Shown here in pieces: positions 42,241-52,810 of a stretch of 58,615 nt of DNA. Numbering within the stretch: position 1 is the stretch's first letter; each line of letters starts with the position of its first letter. The translations under genes and the position numbers were made by a program. The stretch is from Bacteroidia bacterium (GTDB lineage: Bacteria > Bacteroidota > Bacteroidia > Flavobacteriales_D > Crocinitomicaceae), in assembly GCA_030427935.1 (NCBI GenBank), contig JAUICI010000006.1, positions 1 through 58,615 of the forward strand, in the 5' to 3' direction. Below the pieces are notes generated by a model. It did not search any database. It was given only the letters and a program-made list of their open reading frames with translations, and was not told the origin of the DNA.

Positions 42241-44370
42241 TCAAACTCTAATTCCAATAATACACACGTCATCTACCTGCTCCAAATCTCCTTTCCAATT
42301 GTCGAACTTAACTGAAATTAATGCTTCTTGTTCCTTCATGGATTTTAGATGTATCTCAAGTAAAAATTCTTTCATGGGTTTCACTTTAAACTTCTTACCT
42401 CGGCTACCTCCGAATTGATCTTGGTAGCCATCGGTCATCATGTAAACCGCATCTCCTTTCACCAATTCAATTTCGCCTCCAGTAAAATCGTTGGAATCGT
42501 TGTGGTGTTTTCCAACTGGCATTTTTTCGCCTTTGATATCGATCAATTCACCATTTCGGATGATCCAGATGGGGTTATGCGCGGCAACATAATACATTTT
42601 GGTTTTTTCTTGATTCAGGACGATCAAACTGGCATCCATTCCGTCTTTTCCTCCATCTTTGGAACCATCTTTTTGTAAGCGCTCGATGATGGCTTTTCGA
42701 GTGGCATTGAATATATCGGAGGGCTTCTTATTTCCCTTTTCGATGGCTTTTTCCAAAGAAGAAATGTTGAGCAAACTCATAATTGCTCCGGGAACACCAT
42801 GCCCTGTACTGTCGGCGCAACACAAGGCAAAACTCTTATCTTCCAATTCCCCTGCCCAATAAAAATCACCACTCACCGCTTCTTTCGGATTGAAATAGAC
42901 AAAAAATTCATTCAAATGTGCCCCCAGCATTTCATCGGTAGCCAGAAAAGACTTCTGAATCCGCTTCGCATAGGAAATAGAATCCATGATTTCCTTATTC
43001 TTTTGCTCCACAATGTCTTTTTGAATGGTAATTTCCTTGTTTTTCGATCTGAGAATGGAATTGTTCTTTTTTCTCATTTGAATATTTCGGACAGCAAAAC
43101 CTACACCCACAAGAAGCAATAAAACAATCACCATGGCTCCATAGACCAAAGTGTTTTTTCGGTCGGATTCGGCTTCGGCTTTATCGGCTTTCAATTTGTT
43201 GAGCTCACTTTCTTGTTGGGCTTGTAATAGTTGTTCTTCTTTCTCTTTGGTTTCATATTTGGTTTGCATTTCTGCTAATGCTTTCGAACTTTTTACTTTG
43301 GCAATCGAGTCTTTCAAAGTGGAGTAAGTCTGCAAATTTTCATAAGCTTCTTTGTTACTTCCTATTTTGTAAAGCGCATCCGACAAATGCAAATAGCCGT
43401 CCATGATCGCTTCAATAGAGGCACTTTTCTGTGCCAATTCTAATCCTTCTCTTAGATTTTTAATGGCTTTAGCGGGATCGCCTTTTTTAATCTGAATGGC
43501 TCCTAATCGAATCAAAGTCATCCCGATGGTTTCCTTGCTCATCCCTTCTACTTGCAGTTTGAGTTCCAAGGCTTTCTTCAAATTCCATTCTGCCTTATCA
43601 ATTTGCTCCATGACCACATACAATTCAGCCAAATCGGAATAGGTATAGGAAGCACCATACACATCTCCGTTGGCTTCCTTCATTTCCAAAGATTGCTTGA
43701 AATAGAATTCTGCTGAATCCAGTTTTCCCAGATTTTGCATGGATGTGGCCATATTGTTGATCGGCCATGAAGTATAAGGATCATTGATTTTCTTTAAATA
43801 ATTGGCTGATTTTCGAAAACGTTTTACGGCCTCTTCATATCGTTCTGTGGTGTGGTAAATATTCCCTATTCCCAAATTCGCCATTCCCACTCCACGTGTA
43901 AAACCATCTTCAATAAAGAATTCTTCTCCTTTTAAATAAGAGTCCAAAGCTGCGGTATAATCTCCTTTGATATCGTGAATGTTTCCTTTGGAAATATAAA
44001 GGTTGGCCAAGCGTCTTTTGTTCTCAATCTCTTCTTTCCATTCCAGAATTGAATTAATGATTTGCAAGGCGGTGTCGAGCTGACCTATTTCCGTATATTT
44101 CCTTGAAAAGAACTCGAGCGCATCAATTTCACCTTCTCGATAATCGATCTTTCTGGATAAATCGAGTGCTTGAGTGGCATAATTGGTCGAAGCTGTTGTA
44201 TCCGTTCGAAGCAAAATAGTGGCCAATTCGTGTAAAACAGTCACACGTTCCTCATCCTTAAGCTCCCTATTTAATTTTGATTTTAAACTATCCACTTTCT
44301 CCTCAATTCGACCTTGAGTGAAAGCTTGGGAAAATGCCAAGAGTAGTATGGTGAGAAGAATCTGTTTCAA
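42241..44370 (-). CDS. TPR sensor with SpoIIE-type PP2C phosphatase domain
   Basis: A 709-residue protein: signal sequence (1-19), about eight TPR helices (30-370), a membrane helix (about 405-428) and a short coiled coil. A SpoIIE phosphatase domain follows (about 470-709) with EAVSGDFYWAG, ADSTGHGVPGAIMS, GMDASLIVLN and DGYQDQFGG carrying the metal-binding acids. The TPR part is probably periplasmic and the phosphatase cytoplasmic. It would dephosphorylate a Ser/Thr-phosphorylated partner, for example an anti-anti-sigma protein. It starts four bases after the caspase gene. Confidence 0.88.
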   Translation of the reverse strand: MKQILLTILLLAFSQAFTQGRIEEKVDSLKSKLNRELKDEERVTVLHELATILLRTDTTASTNYATQALDLSRKIDYREGEIDALEFFSRKYTEIGQLDTALQIINSILEWKEEIENKRRLANLYISKGNIHDIKGDYTAALDSYLKGEEFFIEDGFTRGVGMANLGIGNIYHTTERYEEAVKRFRKSANYLKKINDPYTSWPINNMATSMQNLGKLDSAEFYFKQSLEMKEANGDVYGASYTYSDLAELYVVMEQIDKAEWNLKKALELKLQVEGMSKETIGMTLIRLGAIQIKKGDPAKAIKNLREGLELAQKSASIEAIMDGYLHLSDALYKIGSNKEAYENLQTYSTLKDSIAKVKSSKALAEMQTKYETKEKEEQLLQAQQESELNKLKADKAEAESDRKNTLVYGAMVIVLLLLVGVGFAVRNIQMRKKNNSILRSKNKEITIQKDIVEQKNKEIMDSISYAKRIQKSFLATDEMLGAHLNEFFVYFNPKEAVSGDFYWAGELEDKSFALCCADSTGHGVPGAIMSLLNISSLEKAIEKGNKKPSDIFNATRKAIIERLQKDGSKDGGKDGMDASLIVLNQEKTKMYYVAAHNPIWIIRNGELIDIKGEKMPVGKHHNDSNDFTGGEIELVKGDAVYMMTDGYQDQFGGSRGKKFKVKPMKEFLLEIHLKSMKEQEALISVKFDNWKGDLEQVDDVCIIGIRV

Positions 44371-44374
44371 ACTC

Positions 44375-47300
44375 TTATTTTATGCGATAATCCATTTGAA
44401 TATTCTCGATTCTTGCTGTTGGTGTTTGTTTACCTCCCGACATCTTCGTTACCTCATCATAAACGTATTTTCTCAATTCTGAAATCAAAATCTTTCCGTC
44501 GCCATTCTTGTCTGCACGACCATTTTTCAGTCCATTTAAAAAACAGTAAGTAAACAAACCATTTTTCCAATCCGAACTTTCCATCGCATATTCCGCACCA
44601 CCTGCTGAAGAAATTACGGTAGCACCAGAACCTTTTCTTAAATCAGAAAATAGATCTTGCATCAATTCCACGCTATTCTCAACACCGATTCCTTCTTTCT
44701 TTCTCACTCCGGCTCCAGCAGATCTGAATTCCACATCACCTTCGACTTTCTCCACATCCACTTCACCTTCTTCGATTTCTTCTTCATCGACTTCTCCGGA
44801 ATGACACGTATCCATGATCAGAAGCTTTCTGAGTGATTTGATATTATCCAAAATCCCATCCAACTTTTCATAGGACATGCCTCTTTCACCTGGGTTATTG
44901 AAATCCATGTCGTGGGTTCCAAAATAATAGTTGAAATCGGCATCCAATACACCGTGACCAGCGATGAAAATAATTACCACATCTTCTGGTTTAGCATCTT
45001 TCAGAAAAACTTCAATGTCTTCCATGTTTTCCAAAACCACCTCTTCATCAACCAATTTCTTCACATGCACTTTCTCGAAAAGATCCACTGAAGATTCCAT
45101 GGAATTGATGATATCTGAGGCATCTTTGGATGGGTAGGTTAAATTAAAACGCTCATCATTATACTTTGAAACACCAATCGCTACAATATAAAGGTCTGCT
45201 TTCTTGTTGTCGCTTTTTCTCATTATGGAAACCGTTTTCGACAAGGATTCTACCCCTTTTTCATTTAAAACTGAAAAGGAAATCTTATTCGGTCCAGGAA
45301 TCAGTGGAACTTTAATATCTTTTAGAATCGACCCCAAATCTTTCTCCCGCATGTCGATTCCTTTGGTTCCAAAAATCGGCACATCGTTGACATACACATT
45401 GATTCGGTCCAGCTTAAATTTGGTGTCCCAAGCTTTTAGTTTGACCGTAAGTTCATTCAGTTCTGTCGCAATCGGCAGATCCGATTCGTTTTCAATCTTC
45501 ACCTTTGGGAGGTGAAATTCTTTTCCAAGTTGTTCTTCCGTGAAGCCCATTTTTCTCAAACGCTTTTTGTAAACGTACTTGTAAGCATTCAATAATCTCG
45601 GAGATGTTTTCCCAATTCTCTCTCCCACAATATCTGGTCGGTTCAGCCTTAGATCAAACTGCTCGAAAGGGTATAATTCTTCATCCACACGAAAGGAAAT
45701 TCCTTTTAGCGCTTCCTTGGATGCCATATAATAATTGTCTGGTGTAATTAAGGCAAAATCCGAATATCCATAGGAAATTAAAGTGGCTACATTCTTACAT
45801 TCATCTACATCAGAAATCTTGATTGTCCCATCATTGGAAGCGGAAATGAATCGATTGCGATCTTCTTCAAACACAACTTTAGTTACTTGATCGTCGTGGT
45901 CGTTAAACTGACACAATTTTTCTCCACTCGGAATACTCCAGGCGATCATGGAATTATCAGCTTCTGAAACCGCATTATTTCCAGCTACCGAAACCAAAAC
46001 GCTTCCGTCTTTATTGAAATCAATGCTTGTAATGATGTTTTTATGTCCTTTCAATGTCTTTACCAAATTGAAATCTTTGGTGTCGTACAAATTGATGGTT
46101 TGATCCCAAGAAGCTGAAGCCAAAAACTTCCCATCTGGTGAAAATTTCACATCAGAAATCGTAATGGTCTGGTCTTTTTTCTGATGCAATTCCTTCCCTG
46201 ATTTCAAATCCCAAACTCGGAGTGTTTGATCGTAACCTGAAGAAGCCACATATTGATTATCCGGACTAAAAGCCAATCCTTGAATGCCTCCAACATGGCC
46301 AGTCATTCTCTTAATCAGCTTTTTCTTTTCCAAATCCCAGATCTTCACGATACCCGTAAAACCGGCTCCTGCCAAATATTTTCCATCTTCGGAAATTGCC
46401 AAAGTTTGAATTAACTCCATGTCGCAGTCGAGCTGACCTACTCTTTTGTTTCTTTTGATATCAAAAATTCCGATGCGCATATCAGCTGCCATGGCAAAAA
46501 CCTGATCCCCTTTCGCATTGAATTTTACTGGGAAGAAAGCGATCAATTCGGATTCTACTTTGTTGTTCTTGAGATTCCAAACCTTTATTCGAGCCTTATC
46601 CGAAGCAACAGCCAAGTATTTCCCGTTTTTGGAATAATCCATGGAAACAATCTTATTGATCTTCTGGGTGTACTCGCTTTCATAATCTCCTGTCTCCACA
46701 TTTCGATAGCGAATTCTTCCGTAAATAGAAGAAGCTTCGATTAATACATCTTGGAGTGGATGGGAAACAAAAGATTGCACACCTGCCATATCTTTGACCT
46801 TCCATTCGTGTTGCATTTTCTTGGTTTCATAATTCCAAACTCTAAGCATCCATTGATGATTGTAGGAGTATAAATACTTCCCTTTTTTATCGAAGTGGAT
46901 TCTTTGGACTTTTCCTTCTTCCTTTTTGGAAGAGAAATCGATTTTAAAAGTTTCCAAATTGATTAAGCGAATGATGTCATCGTTAAAACCAGCAGAAATA
47001 TATTTACCATCTGGAGAAACCACAGGCCCGGAAAAAGGCACATTGAAAGCATCAAAAATTTTGTGTTCTCCTTTAAGCGTCATGGTCTTTAAATCGAAGA
47101 CCAAAAGATTCCCTTTTACATCAAATGAATAGGCTTCCATTTTTGGTTCGTAAACATTTACGGTGTATCCGAAAACCATTTCAATCGTCTTTTTCGTAGC
47201 ATCTGTTCCAAAAACATCTACCATTTCCAATTGTGAATTGGCATTTTTAAAGACGACTTTCTGACCATTTTCAATCCAGCAAACATTTCCATTGTAATCT

Positions 47301-47638
47301 GCAGGAAGTTCTTTCACGACTTCACCTGATTTCACATTCCAGATTTTCATGGAACCATGATTGATGATTGCAGCTAAATGAACATTGTCCGGAGAAAAGG
47401 TCATTTTATTAATTCTTCCATTATTCCCCGAAATGGTTCGAAATTCTCTACCTGTTGGAACGTCCCAAATCTTGATCACTTTATTATTGGCAGCCGTGGC
47501 CATGAACTTTCCATTACTGGTAATATCCATGGCTTGGATTACGTCTGTATGTCCGGTTGTGAGAACAACTTCGGGTTGGGATTGGCCCCAAATCAATAAT
47601 GGAGCAAAAAAGAAAAGAGCTAATACTTTGATATTCAT
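44375..47638 (-). CDS. Secreted WD40-caspase-like protein
   Basis: A 1087-residue protein with a signal peptide (ending LLIWGQ). About ten WD40 repeats lie in residues 25-620 (ending with VWDLKSGKEL, IKISDVDECKN and similar), forming one or two propellers. A beta-sandwich linker follows (about 710-790). The C14 caspase-like domain (about 795-1087) has the catalytic His in FIAGHGVLD (about 892) and Cys in MDTCHSGEV (about 942). An acidic insert of about 25 residues follows the cysteine. An EF-hand loop DKNGDGKILISE (about 1043) suggests calcium dependence. A caspase fold in an exported protein is unusual. It leads an operon with the TPR-SpoIIE gene. Confidence 0.9.
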   Translation of the reverse strand: MNIKVLALFFFAPLLIWGQSQPEVVLTTGHTDVIQAMDITSNGKFMATAANNKVIKIWDVPTGREFRTISGNNGRINKMTFSPDNVHLAAIINHGSMKIWNVKSGEVVKELPADYNGNVCWIENGQKVVFKNANSQLEMVDVFGTDATKKTIEMVFGYTVNVYEPKMEAYSFDVKGNLLVFDLKTMTLKGEHKIFDAFNVPFSGPVVSPDGKYISAGFNDDIIRLINLETFKIDFSSKKEEGKVQRIHFDKKGKYLYSYNHQWMLRVWNYETKKMQHEWKVKDMAGVQSFVSHPLQDVLIEASSIYGRIRYRNVETGDYESEYTQKINKIVSMDYSKNGKYLAVASDKARIKVWNLKNNKVESELIAFFPVKFNAKGDQVFAMAADMRIGIFDIKRNKRVGQLDCDMELIQTLAISEDGKYLAGAGFTGIVKIWDLEKKKLIKRMTGHVGGIQGLAFSPDNQYVASSGYDQTLRVWDLKSGKELHQKKDQTITISDVKFSPDGKFLASASWDQTINLYDTKDFNLVKTLKGHKNIITSIDFNKDGSVLVSVAGNNAVSEADNSMIAWSIPSGEKLCQFNDHDDQVTKVVFEEDRNRFISASNDGTIKISDVDECKNVATLISYGYSDFALITPDNYYMASKEALKGISFRVDEELYPFEQFDLRLNRPDIVGERIGKTSPRLLNAYKYVYKKRLRKMGFTEEQLGKEFHLPKVKIENESDLPIATELNELTVKLKAWDTKFKLDRINVYVNDVPIFGTKGIDMREKDLGSILKDIKVPLIPGPNKISFSVLNEKGVESLSKTVSIMRKSDNKKADLYIVAIGVSKYNDERFNLTYPSKDASDIINSMESSVDLFEKVHVKKLVDEEVVLENMEDIEVFLKDAKPEDVVIIFIAGHGVLDADFNYYFGTHDMDFNNPGERGMSYEKLDGILDNIKSLRKLLIMDTCHSGEVDEEEIEEGEVDVEKVEGDVEFRSAGAGVRKKEGIGVENSVELMQDLFSDLRKGSGATVISSAGGAEYAMESSDWKNGLFTYCFLNGLKNGRADKNGDGKILISELRKYVYDEVTKMSGGKQTPTARIENIQMDYRIK

Positions 47639-47658
47639 ATGAATAATAATTAATTACT

Positions 47659-47692
47659 CAAATATAAAGTATTAGCTCAAATTATATACCAA
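47659..47692 (-). promoter_or_regulatory. Promoter of the caspase-phosphatase operon
   Basis: On the minus strand: TTG (47692-47690), 23 bases, TATATTTG (47666-47659), an exact TAnnTTTG match. The start codon is 21 bases downstream. Confidence 0.5.
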
Positions 47693-47701
47693 GTATTTGG
47701 T

Positions 47702-50700
47702 TTATCTAAGCAAGGTCACATGACCCGTGAAAGTCTTTCTTTCATCTGTGTAACTATCTTTTAAAGATATTTTCCAGACATAAACTCCATCTTGAACGAT
47801 ATTCCCTTGATAAGTTCCATTCCAACCTACATCGTGATTTCGGCTTACAAAAATGAGCTCACCCCATCTATTGTAGATCGACAATTCGTAGGAAGCAGGA
47901 TCAAACCCAGAAGTCATAATCGGCTTGAATGTTTCGTTAAAATCATCATCATCTGGTGTAAAAGCATTTGGAACATACATGATGAATTCTTCAATCACTT
48001 TTACAATTGAATAAGCCGTGTCTGTACAACCATATTCATTGATTGCAATTAAAATAACGGGATATTCTCCAGCCGATTCAGACGGGAATGTGTGAACTGG
48101 ATGTTCTTCATTACTTCCAGAACCATCTCCGAATGTCCAAATATAATTCACTGCATCCTCACTTAAGTTATCGAAAGTAACAGTAGTATGTGCTGTTGTT
48201 GGTACTTGAGGTTCAAATAAGAAACTAGCTTCCGGATAAGGATAACCGCATAGATAATCAACAATAGTTGTATCCGAAGTACATCCTTCTGGGGAAGTTA
48301 CCGTTAGAGTAGCGTCATAACATCCAGGGCTATTTATAGTCACCTGAGGGTTGCAATCCGTAGATGAAGTCCCATTTCCAAATTGCCAAGAACAATCACC
48401 TTGAACAGCCGTTGTATTCACAAGATTGAAAGTTGATGGAATACAAGTCGATGAATCCGGTGTCGTAAAAGTAACTACTGGAGTTGGATTCACAGTTATC
48501 GTTACAGCGGCAAAAGAAGGAGGGGTTCCACATCCATCTGATACTTGTAATGTGTATGTTGTCGTTTGTTGAGGCATCAGATTGTTCTGAGTATTGCCAT
48601 ACAAAGTATCGTTAAAATTCGTGGTCCAAGTATAAACAAGGTTTCCATCTCCTCCATTAGCAGTTCCCCAGAAACTAACCATTTCTCCAGAACAAATTGT
48701 TTGACTTGTAAATGCTTGAGCGTTAATCGGTGGGTTTACATTTACAATAATTGTTGCCGTTGGAGAAGTACATCCATTTGGATCATCTGTAGCAAAGACT
48801 TCATAGGTTGTTGTGGTAGTTGGATTCACAGTCACGGAACCATTCGTTGAAGGTAAAACTCCACCTCCGATCTCAGTCCATGTATAGTTGAAAGTTCCTG
48901 TACCACCTTGCGCATTAGCAGTTAAGTCTGCTGCTCCAGTTATACAAATTGTTGTATCTGGTGAAACTGCTATATCAATTGGGTTTACACTTCCAACTAC
49001 AACAGACGTATCATGCTGACAACCATCCGCATCTAAAACTGAAATATCATAGTTTCCAGGGCAAACATTATTGAAAACATTACCCGCTTGATAAGTCATC
49101 CCACCATCATTTGAAAATTGTACTGCTGTTGCTGCGTCTACAGTAATTGATCCATCACAAGCCCCCGAACAAACTTCATCAGCAATTATCACTCCTTGAA
49201 TGGACATTGGAGGGTTTTCGTTAATCGTAAATCCAATTGTATCTATCACACATCCGTTGGCATCAGTTACAGTTAAATCATATGTCCCTGCACAAACGTC
49301 AATAATTGTAGAATCATTTTGAACATTTAATCCTGCTGACCAAGCAAAATTATAAGGAGCAATTCCTCCAGAAATATTCGCCTCAGCCGATCCATCACAT
49401 GCGCCATTACAAACAGCATCTACTGGAGTAAAGTTCATAGTAAGTGGGCTTGGTTCCACAACATCAATATTTCCAATTGCTGTACAACCGTTCCCATCTT
49501 CAACTGTGATTCCATATGTTCCGGCACATAATCCCGTAAATAAAGAATCCGCTTGTGGCCCTATTGGCGCACCATTATTTATTGTGAATTGGAAATTTCC
49601 ATCTCCACCCATCACTGAATGAATTTGAATCTCACCATCGCATACTCCATTACATGAAACATCTGTTGAATCTGCATTAAACACAACTGGTGCTGGTTCA
49701 ATAATCGTCACCTGTGCCGTAGCAATACAACCCGTTTGATCTTCAGTCCAGATATCGTAAGTTCCTGCACAAAGCCCGTTAAAAGTTGAGTCTGCTTGAG
49801 TCGTAGTTCCATTATCAATACTGAAATTGATTGGCAAAGTTCCACCAGACATGTGAACTGTAAAAGATCCATCACAAGCACCATTACAAGAAGTCGCGTT
49901 ACTATCCACACTCACGATTTGCTGAGATGTTAAATTGTTCACATTAATAGCTTCCGTGTATTCACATCCACTTGCGAGATCTACAACATATCCCGTGTAA
50001 GCACCTGCTCCTAAATTATTGAAAACTGAATCCGTTTGTGTCGGTGCAGCACCCGTAATACTAAACTCATAACCTGAACCACCTGTTGCGTTAATTTCAA
50101 TGGAACCATTGGTAGCTCCACAGGTTGCTGGTGTTGTTGAAAATGTAAAACTGATATCTGGACCGGCTTTCACAATTGCTTGCGTCGTTACTATACATCC
50201 AGCATCATCTACTTCAATATCGTAAGTTCCAGGAGCTAAACCTGCAAAAATTCCGGTTGCATTTTGGTCAACCTGAACACCGCCCAAAAATAATGTCACT
50301 GTTGGGTTTCCAGTTCCTCCACTGATATGTGTTTCCACTGAACCATCATTTAATCCAAAACAAGATTCGTCAATGATCGTAACTGAGTCAATCACTGGAA
50401 TATTTAATTGAGTGCCTACAGTAATTGTATCTGTAACCACACAACCTAAACCATTCTGATCCGTAATGACAACTTCATAATCTCCTGCATCTAATCCAGA
50501 CAAATCTTCAGTTGTTCCCATATTTGTACCAGAGGGAACAGCCGTCCACTGAAAGGTGTAAGGTGCGATTCCACCAATCGGTGTGATGTCGATGGCTCCA
50601 TCTGAACCAAGACAAGATACATCAGTAATGATCGAGTCGATGTCAAATCCACCAGCTACATTAACGGTTACATCGTCTGTTTCCGAGCATCCATTTGCAT

Positions 50701-52810
50701 CTGTTCCCGTAATCGTATAAACGAATGAACCTGTTCCAGTAGGACAAACATTTGGTTGTTGTAATGTGGGGTCGTTCATATCTCCACCTGGCGACCATAA
50801 TGTGGTCAGGAAAGTAGAATCTGGCTCGTCGTTAAATGTAATCGACCAGTCTAAAACTGTTCCATCATCATTATCACAGAAGAAAAGTATACAATTATAA
50901 TCCCCTGTATCATCCGTAACGTGCAATGTCCAGTTACCATTTGCTGAACATCCAACAAAAGCAGTATTTAAAGGTCCACCTTCAGGAATAAAGTTTCCAT
51001 TAAAAGGTGTAGCTCCACCCGTAATTGGATTTACAGCTGCTAGAGTAAAGCATGTTCCATTATAATCATTTCCTGTTCCACCGTTATCAGTAGTCAATTC
51101 AAATAAAGTACCATCTGGACATTCAAGAAAAATATCAAGCTCTTGGGCAGCACCATGATTGATATTCAAACAAATCGACTCAATAGATCCAGGAGTAATA
51201 TTCGTCATGTTCAATCCTGAAACATTGATTGTTGAATTTACAGGTGTATTATCATCAATATATGCATTTGGATTTCCTGTAAAAGTAACTGGTCCTGCAG
51301 GAGGTACAACTTGTACGGCTGTTCCTTGTAAGTCTACACATTGTCCAACACAGATATTTTGGTCTGGACCAGCTTCTACTGTTAAATCGCCTAAATTTGG
51401 TACGACCTCAACCGTAACCGTGTCTTGATTTCCACAGGCACCACCACCAGTTAAATCGCTGGTTACAATATATGTTGTCGTAATACTTGGAGTAGCAACT
51501 GGGTTCTGACAAGGGTTACACGAGAAGTTCCCAGGAACATTAATAGGATCACCATTTAAAACAGACCAAGTGAAGACCGTTCCATTATTAGCGGATAAAT
51601 TTGCTTGTAAATTCCCACAAACAGAAACCGTATCTGCCGTACCTGAAAAAGTACCTGAATTTATCGTAATACAATATGAATTTGTATTGGATCCTATATA
51701 AGGACACTGATCATCTTCAACAGTAACAGTAAAACATTGGGTGGTTCCAATATCCCCAGGTCCAGGGACCCAGTTAAATGTTGCTGTTCCATCACCATTA
51801 TCAACAAATGTTGCCCCTGGTATGGAAGCATTCCAGGTTAAAGTTAAATCAGCACCCACATCATTGGGGTCGGTTGCATTAATAATTTCATTTATCACAT
51901 CACCAGGACAAATTTCTAGAGCTGTATTCGAACCGGAAGGATCTATTGGATTACCATCAAAACCCAGAAGTGTAGGGTTTTCATTGGTGCAATTACTTAC
52001 ATTCACCTGCATATCTCGAATGATAAAACCTATCCAATTTCCATTTGAATCATATTGATCTACCCGAACAGCCATCACGGACACAATAGGACCTGAAGCT
52101 GTAAAACAAATGTCTCCTGTTTGAGGATTCAGAGTAAATGGTCCACCAGCCGTTGTTGGTAATGGATTATTCGGTCCATAAGGTGCAGTATAAGTTACTG
52201 TACCACCAGCCGGAGTCTCTAAAGGAACAATCATGGAGTAAACCAAAGAATCACCCTCTGGGTCAACTGCACCTGGATTCATACAATAAGGTGTATTTGC
52301 ACAAACAAAAGAAACCGGTTGGTTTGAAAAGGAAGGAGAGTTGTTGCAAGGTGCATCTAAATTATTGATCCCAGTTTGAACACATAAATCCTGTGAACCC
52401 GGAGAGTTAATCACATCAATAATTGAGTTTCTTGCATTTTCACAATATGTAAACACCCAATCATCACAATCTGCAGGCAAAGTAATAACAGCTTCATAAA
52501 CGTACTCCGTATAACCTGTTACGGTTCCACTATTACAATCTGATGTTGCTGTTGGACAAAGTGGGGTAACTTCTACCAAGCTGACTTGAGTAGTTGATAA
52601 AGTCCCCGATCCTCCACATCCATCATAATCGATACTTGTGTTAGAAGGTGTAATTCCCCCACAATCTCGGTAGAATTTCAATCGAATTAAATACTGATTT
52701 CCTCCTAAACATTCATAAGTTAACTCAGCACCGGCTGCATGCGAGGCAAATGTAGAATTGCTTAGGGTCAGGATTGAAATTAGTGTGACAAATGCAATGA
52801 GTAGTTTCAT
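47702..52810 (-). CDS. Giant SprB-repeat adhesin with P-domain and T9SS type B (CHU_C) tail
   Basis: A 1702-residue surface protein with signal peptide (ending TFASH). After an N-terminal beta-sandwich region (25-330) and Ig-like parts, a proprotein-convertase P-domain lies at about 508-658 (GAAQELDIFLECPDG, NGNWTLHVTDDTGD). Next come about eight SprB-like repeats (700-1300) of the form 'G..PY.F.W....d....L.aG.Y.v.v.D.nGC'. Ig/PKD units follow (WTFGDGSGSNEEHPVHTF, about 1550). The C-terminal CHU_C domain (1610-1702: VPNAFTPDDDDFNETF, YNRWGELIF, GWNGTYQG) is the type B secretion signal. The protein is probably used in gliding motility or attachment. Monocistronic; divergent from nothing nearby. 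Confidence 0.9.
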   Translation of the reverse strand: MKLLIAFVTLISILTLSNSTFASHAAGAELTYECLGGNQYLIRLKFYRDCGGITPSNTSIDYDGCGGSGTLSTTQVSLVEVTPLCPTATSDCNSGTVTGYTEYVYEAVITLPADCDDWVFTYCENARNSIIDVINSPGSQDLCVQTGINNLDAPCNNSPSFSNQPVSFVCANTPYCMNPGAVDPEGDSLVYSMIVPLETPAGGTVTYTAPYGPNNPLPTTAGGPFTLNPQTGDICFTASGPIVSVMAVRVDQYDSNGNWIGFIIRDMQVNVSNCTNENPTLLGFDGNPIDPSGSNTALEICPGDVINEIINATDPNDVGADLTLTWNASIPGATFVDNGDGTATFNWVPGPGDIGTTQCFTVTVEDDQCPYIGSNTNSYCITINSGTFSGTADTVSVCGNLQANLSANNGTVFTWSVLNGDPINVPGNFSCNPCQNPVATPSITTTYIVTSDLTGGGACGNQDTVTVEVVPNLGDLTVEAGPDQNICVGQCVDLQGTAVQVVPPAGPVTFTGNPNAYIDDNTPVNSTINVSGLNMTNITPGSIESICLNINHGAAQELDIFLECPDGTLFELTTDNGGTGNDYNGTCFTLAAVNPITGGATPFNGNFIPEGGPLNTAFVGCSANGNWTLHVTDDTGDYNCILFFCDNDDGTVLDWSITFNDEPDSTFLTTLWSPGGDMNDPTLQQPNVCPTGTGSFVYTITGTDANGCSETDDVTVNVAGGFDIDSIITDVSCLGSDGAIDITPIGGIAPYTFQWTAVPSGTNMGTTEDLSGLDAGDYEVVITDQNGLGCVVTDTITVGTQLNIPVIDSVTIIDESCFGLNDGSVETHISGGTGNPTVTLFLGGVQVDQNATGIFAGLAPGTYDIEVDDAGCIVTTQAIVKAGPDISFTFSTTPATCGATNGSIEINATGGSGYEFSITGAAPTQTDSVFNNLGAGAYTGYVVDLASGCEYTEAINVNNLTSQQIVSVDSNATSCNGACDGSFTVHMSGGTLPINFSIDNGTTTQADSTFNGLCAGTYDIWTEDQTGCIATAQVTIIEPAPVVFNADSTDVSCNGVCDGEIQIHSVMGGDGNFQFTINNGAPIGPQADSLFTGLCAGTYGITVEDGNGCTAIGNIDVVEPSPLTMNFTPVDAVCNGACDGSAEANISGGIAPYNFAWSAGLNVQNDSTIIDVCAGTYDLTVTDANGCVIDTIGFTINENPPMSIQGVIIADEVCSGACDGSITVDAATAVQFSNDGGMTYQAGNVFNNVCPGNYDISVLDADGCQHDTSVVVGSVNPIDIAVSPDTTICITGAADLTANAQGGTGTFNYTWTEIGGGVLPSTNGSVTVNPTTTTTYEVFATDDPNGCTSPTATIIVNVNPPINAQAFTSQTICSGEMVSFWGTANGGDGNLVYTWTTNFNDTLYGNTQNNLMPQQTTTYTLQVSDGCGTPPSFAAVTITVNPTPVVTFTTPDSSTCIPSTFNLVNTTAVQGDCSWQFGNGTSSTDCNPQVTINSPGCYDATLTVTSPEGCTSDTTIVDYLCGYPYPEASFLFEPQVPTTAHTTVTFDNLSEDAVNYIWTFGDGSGSNEEHPVHTFPSESAGEYPVILIAINEYGCTDTAYSIVKVIEEFIMYVPNAFTPDDDDFNETFKPIMTSGFDPASYELSIYNRWGELIFVSRNHDVGWNGTYQGNIVQDGVYVWKISLKDSYTDERKTFTGHVTLLR

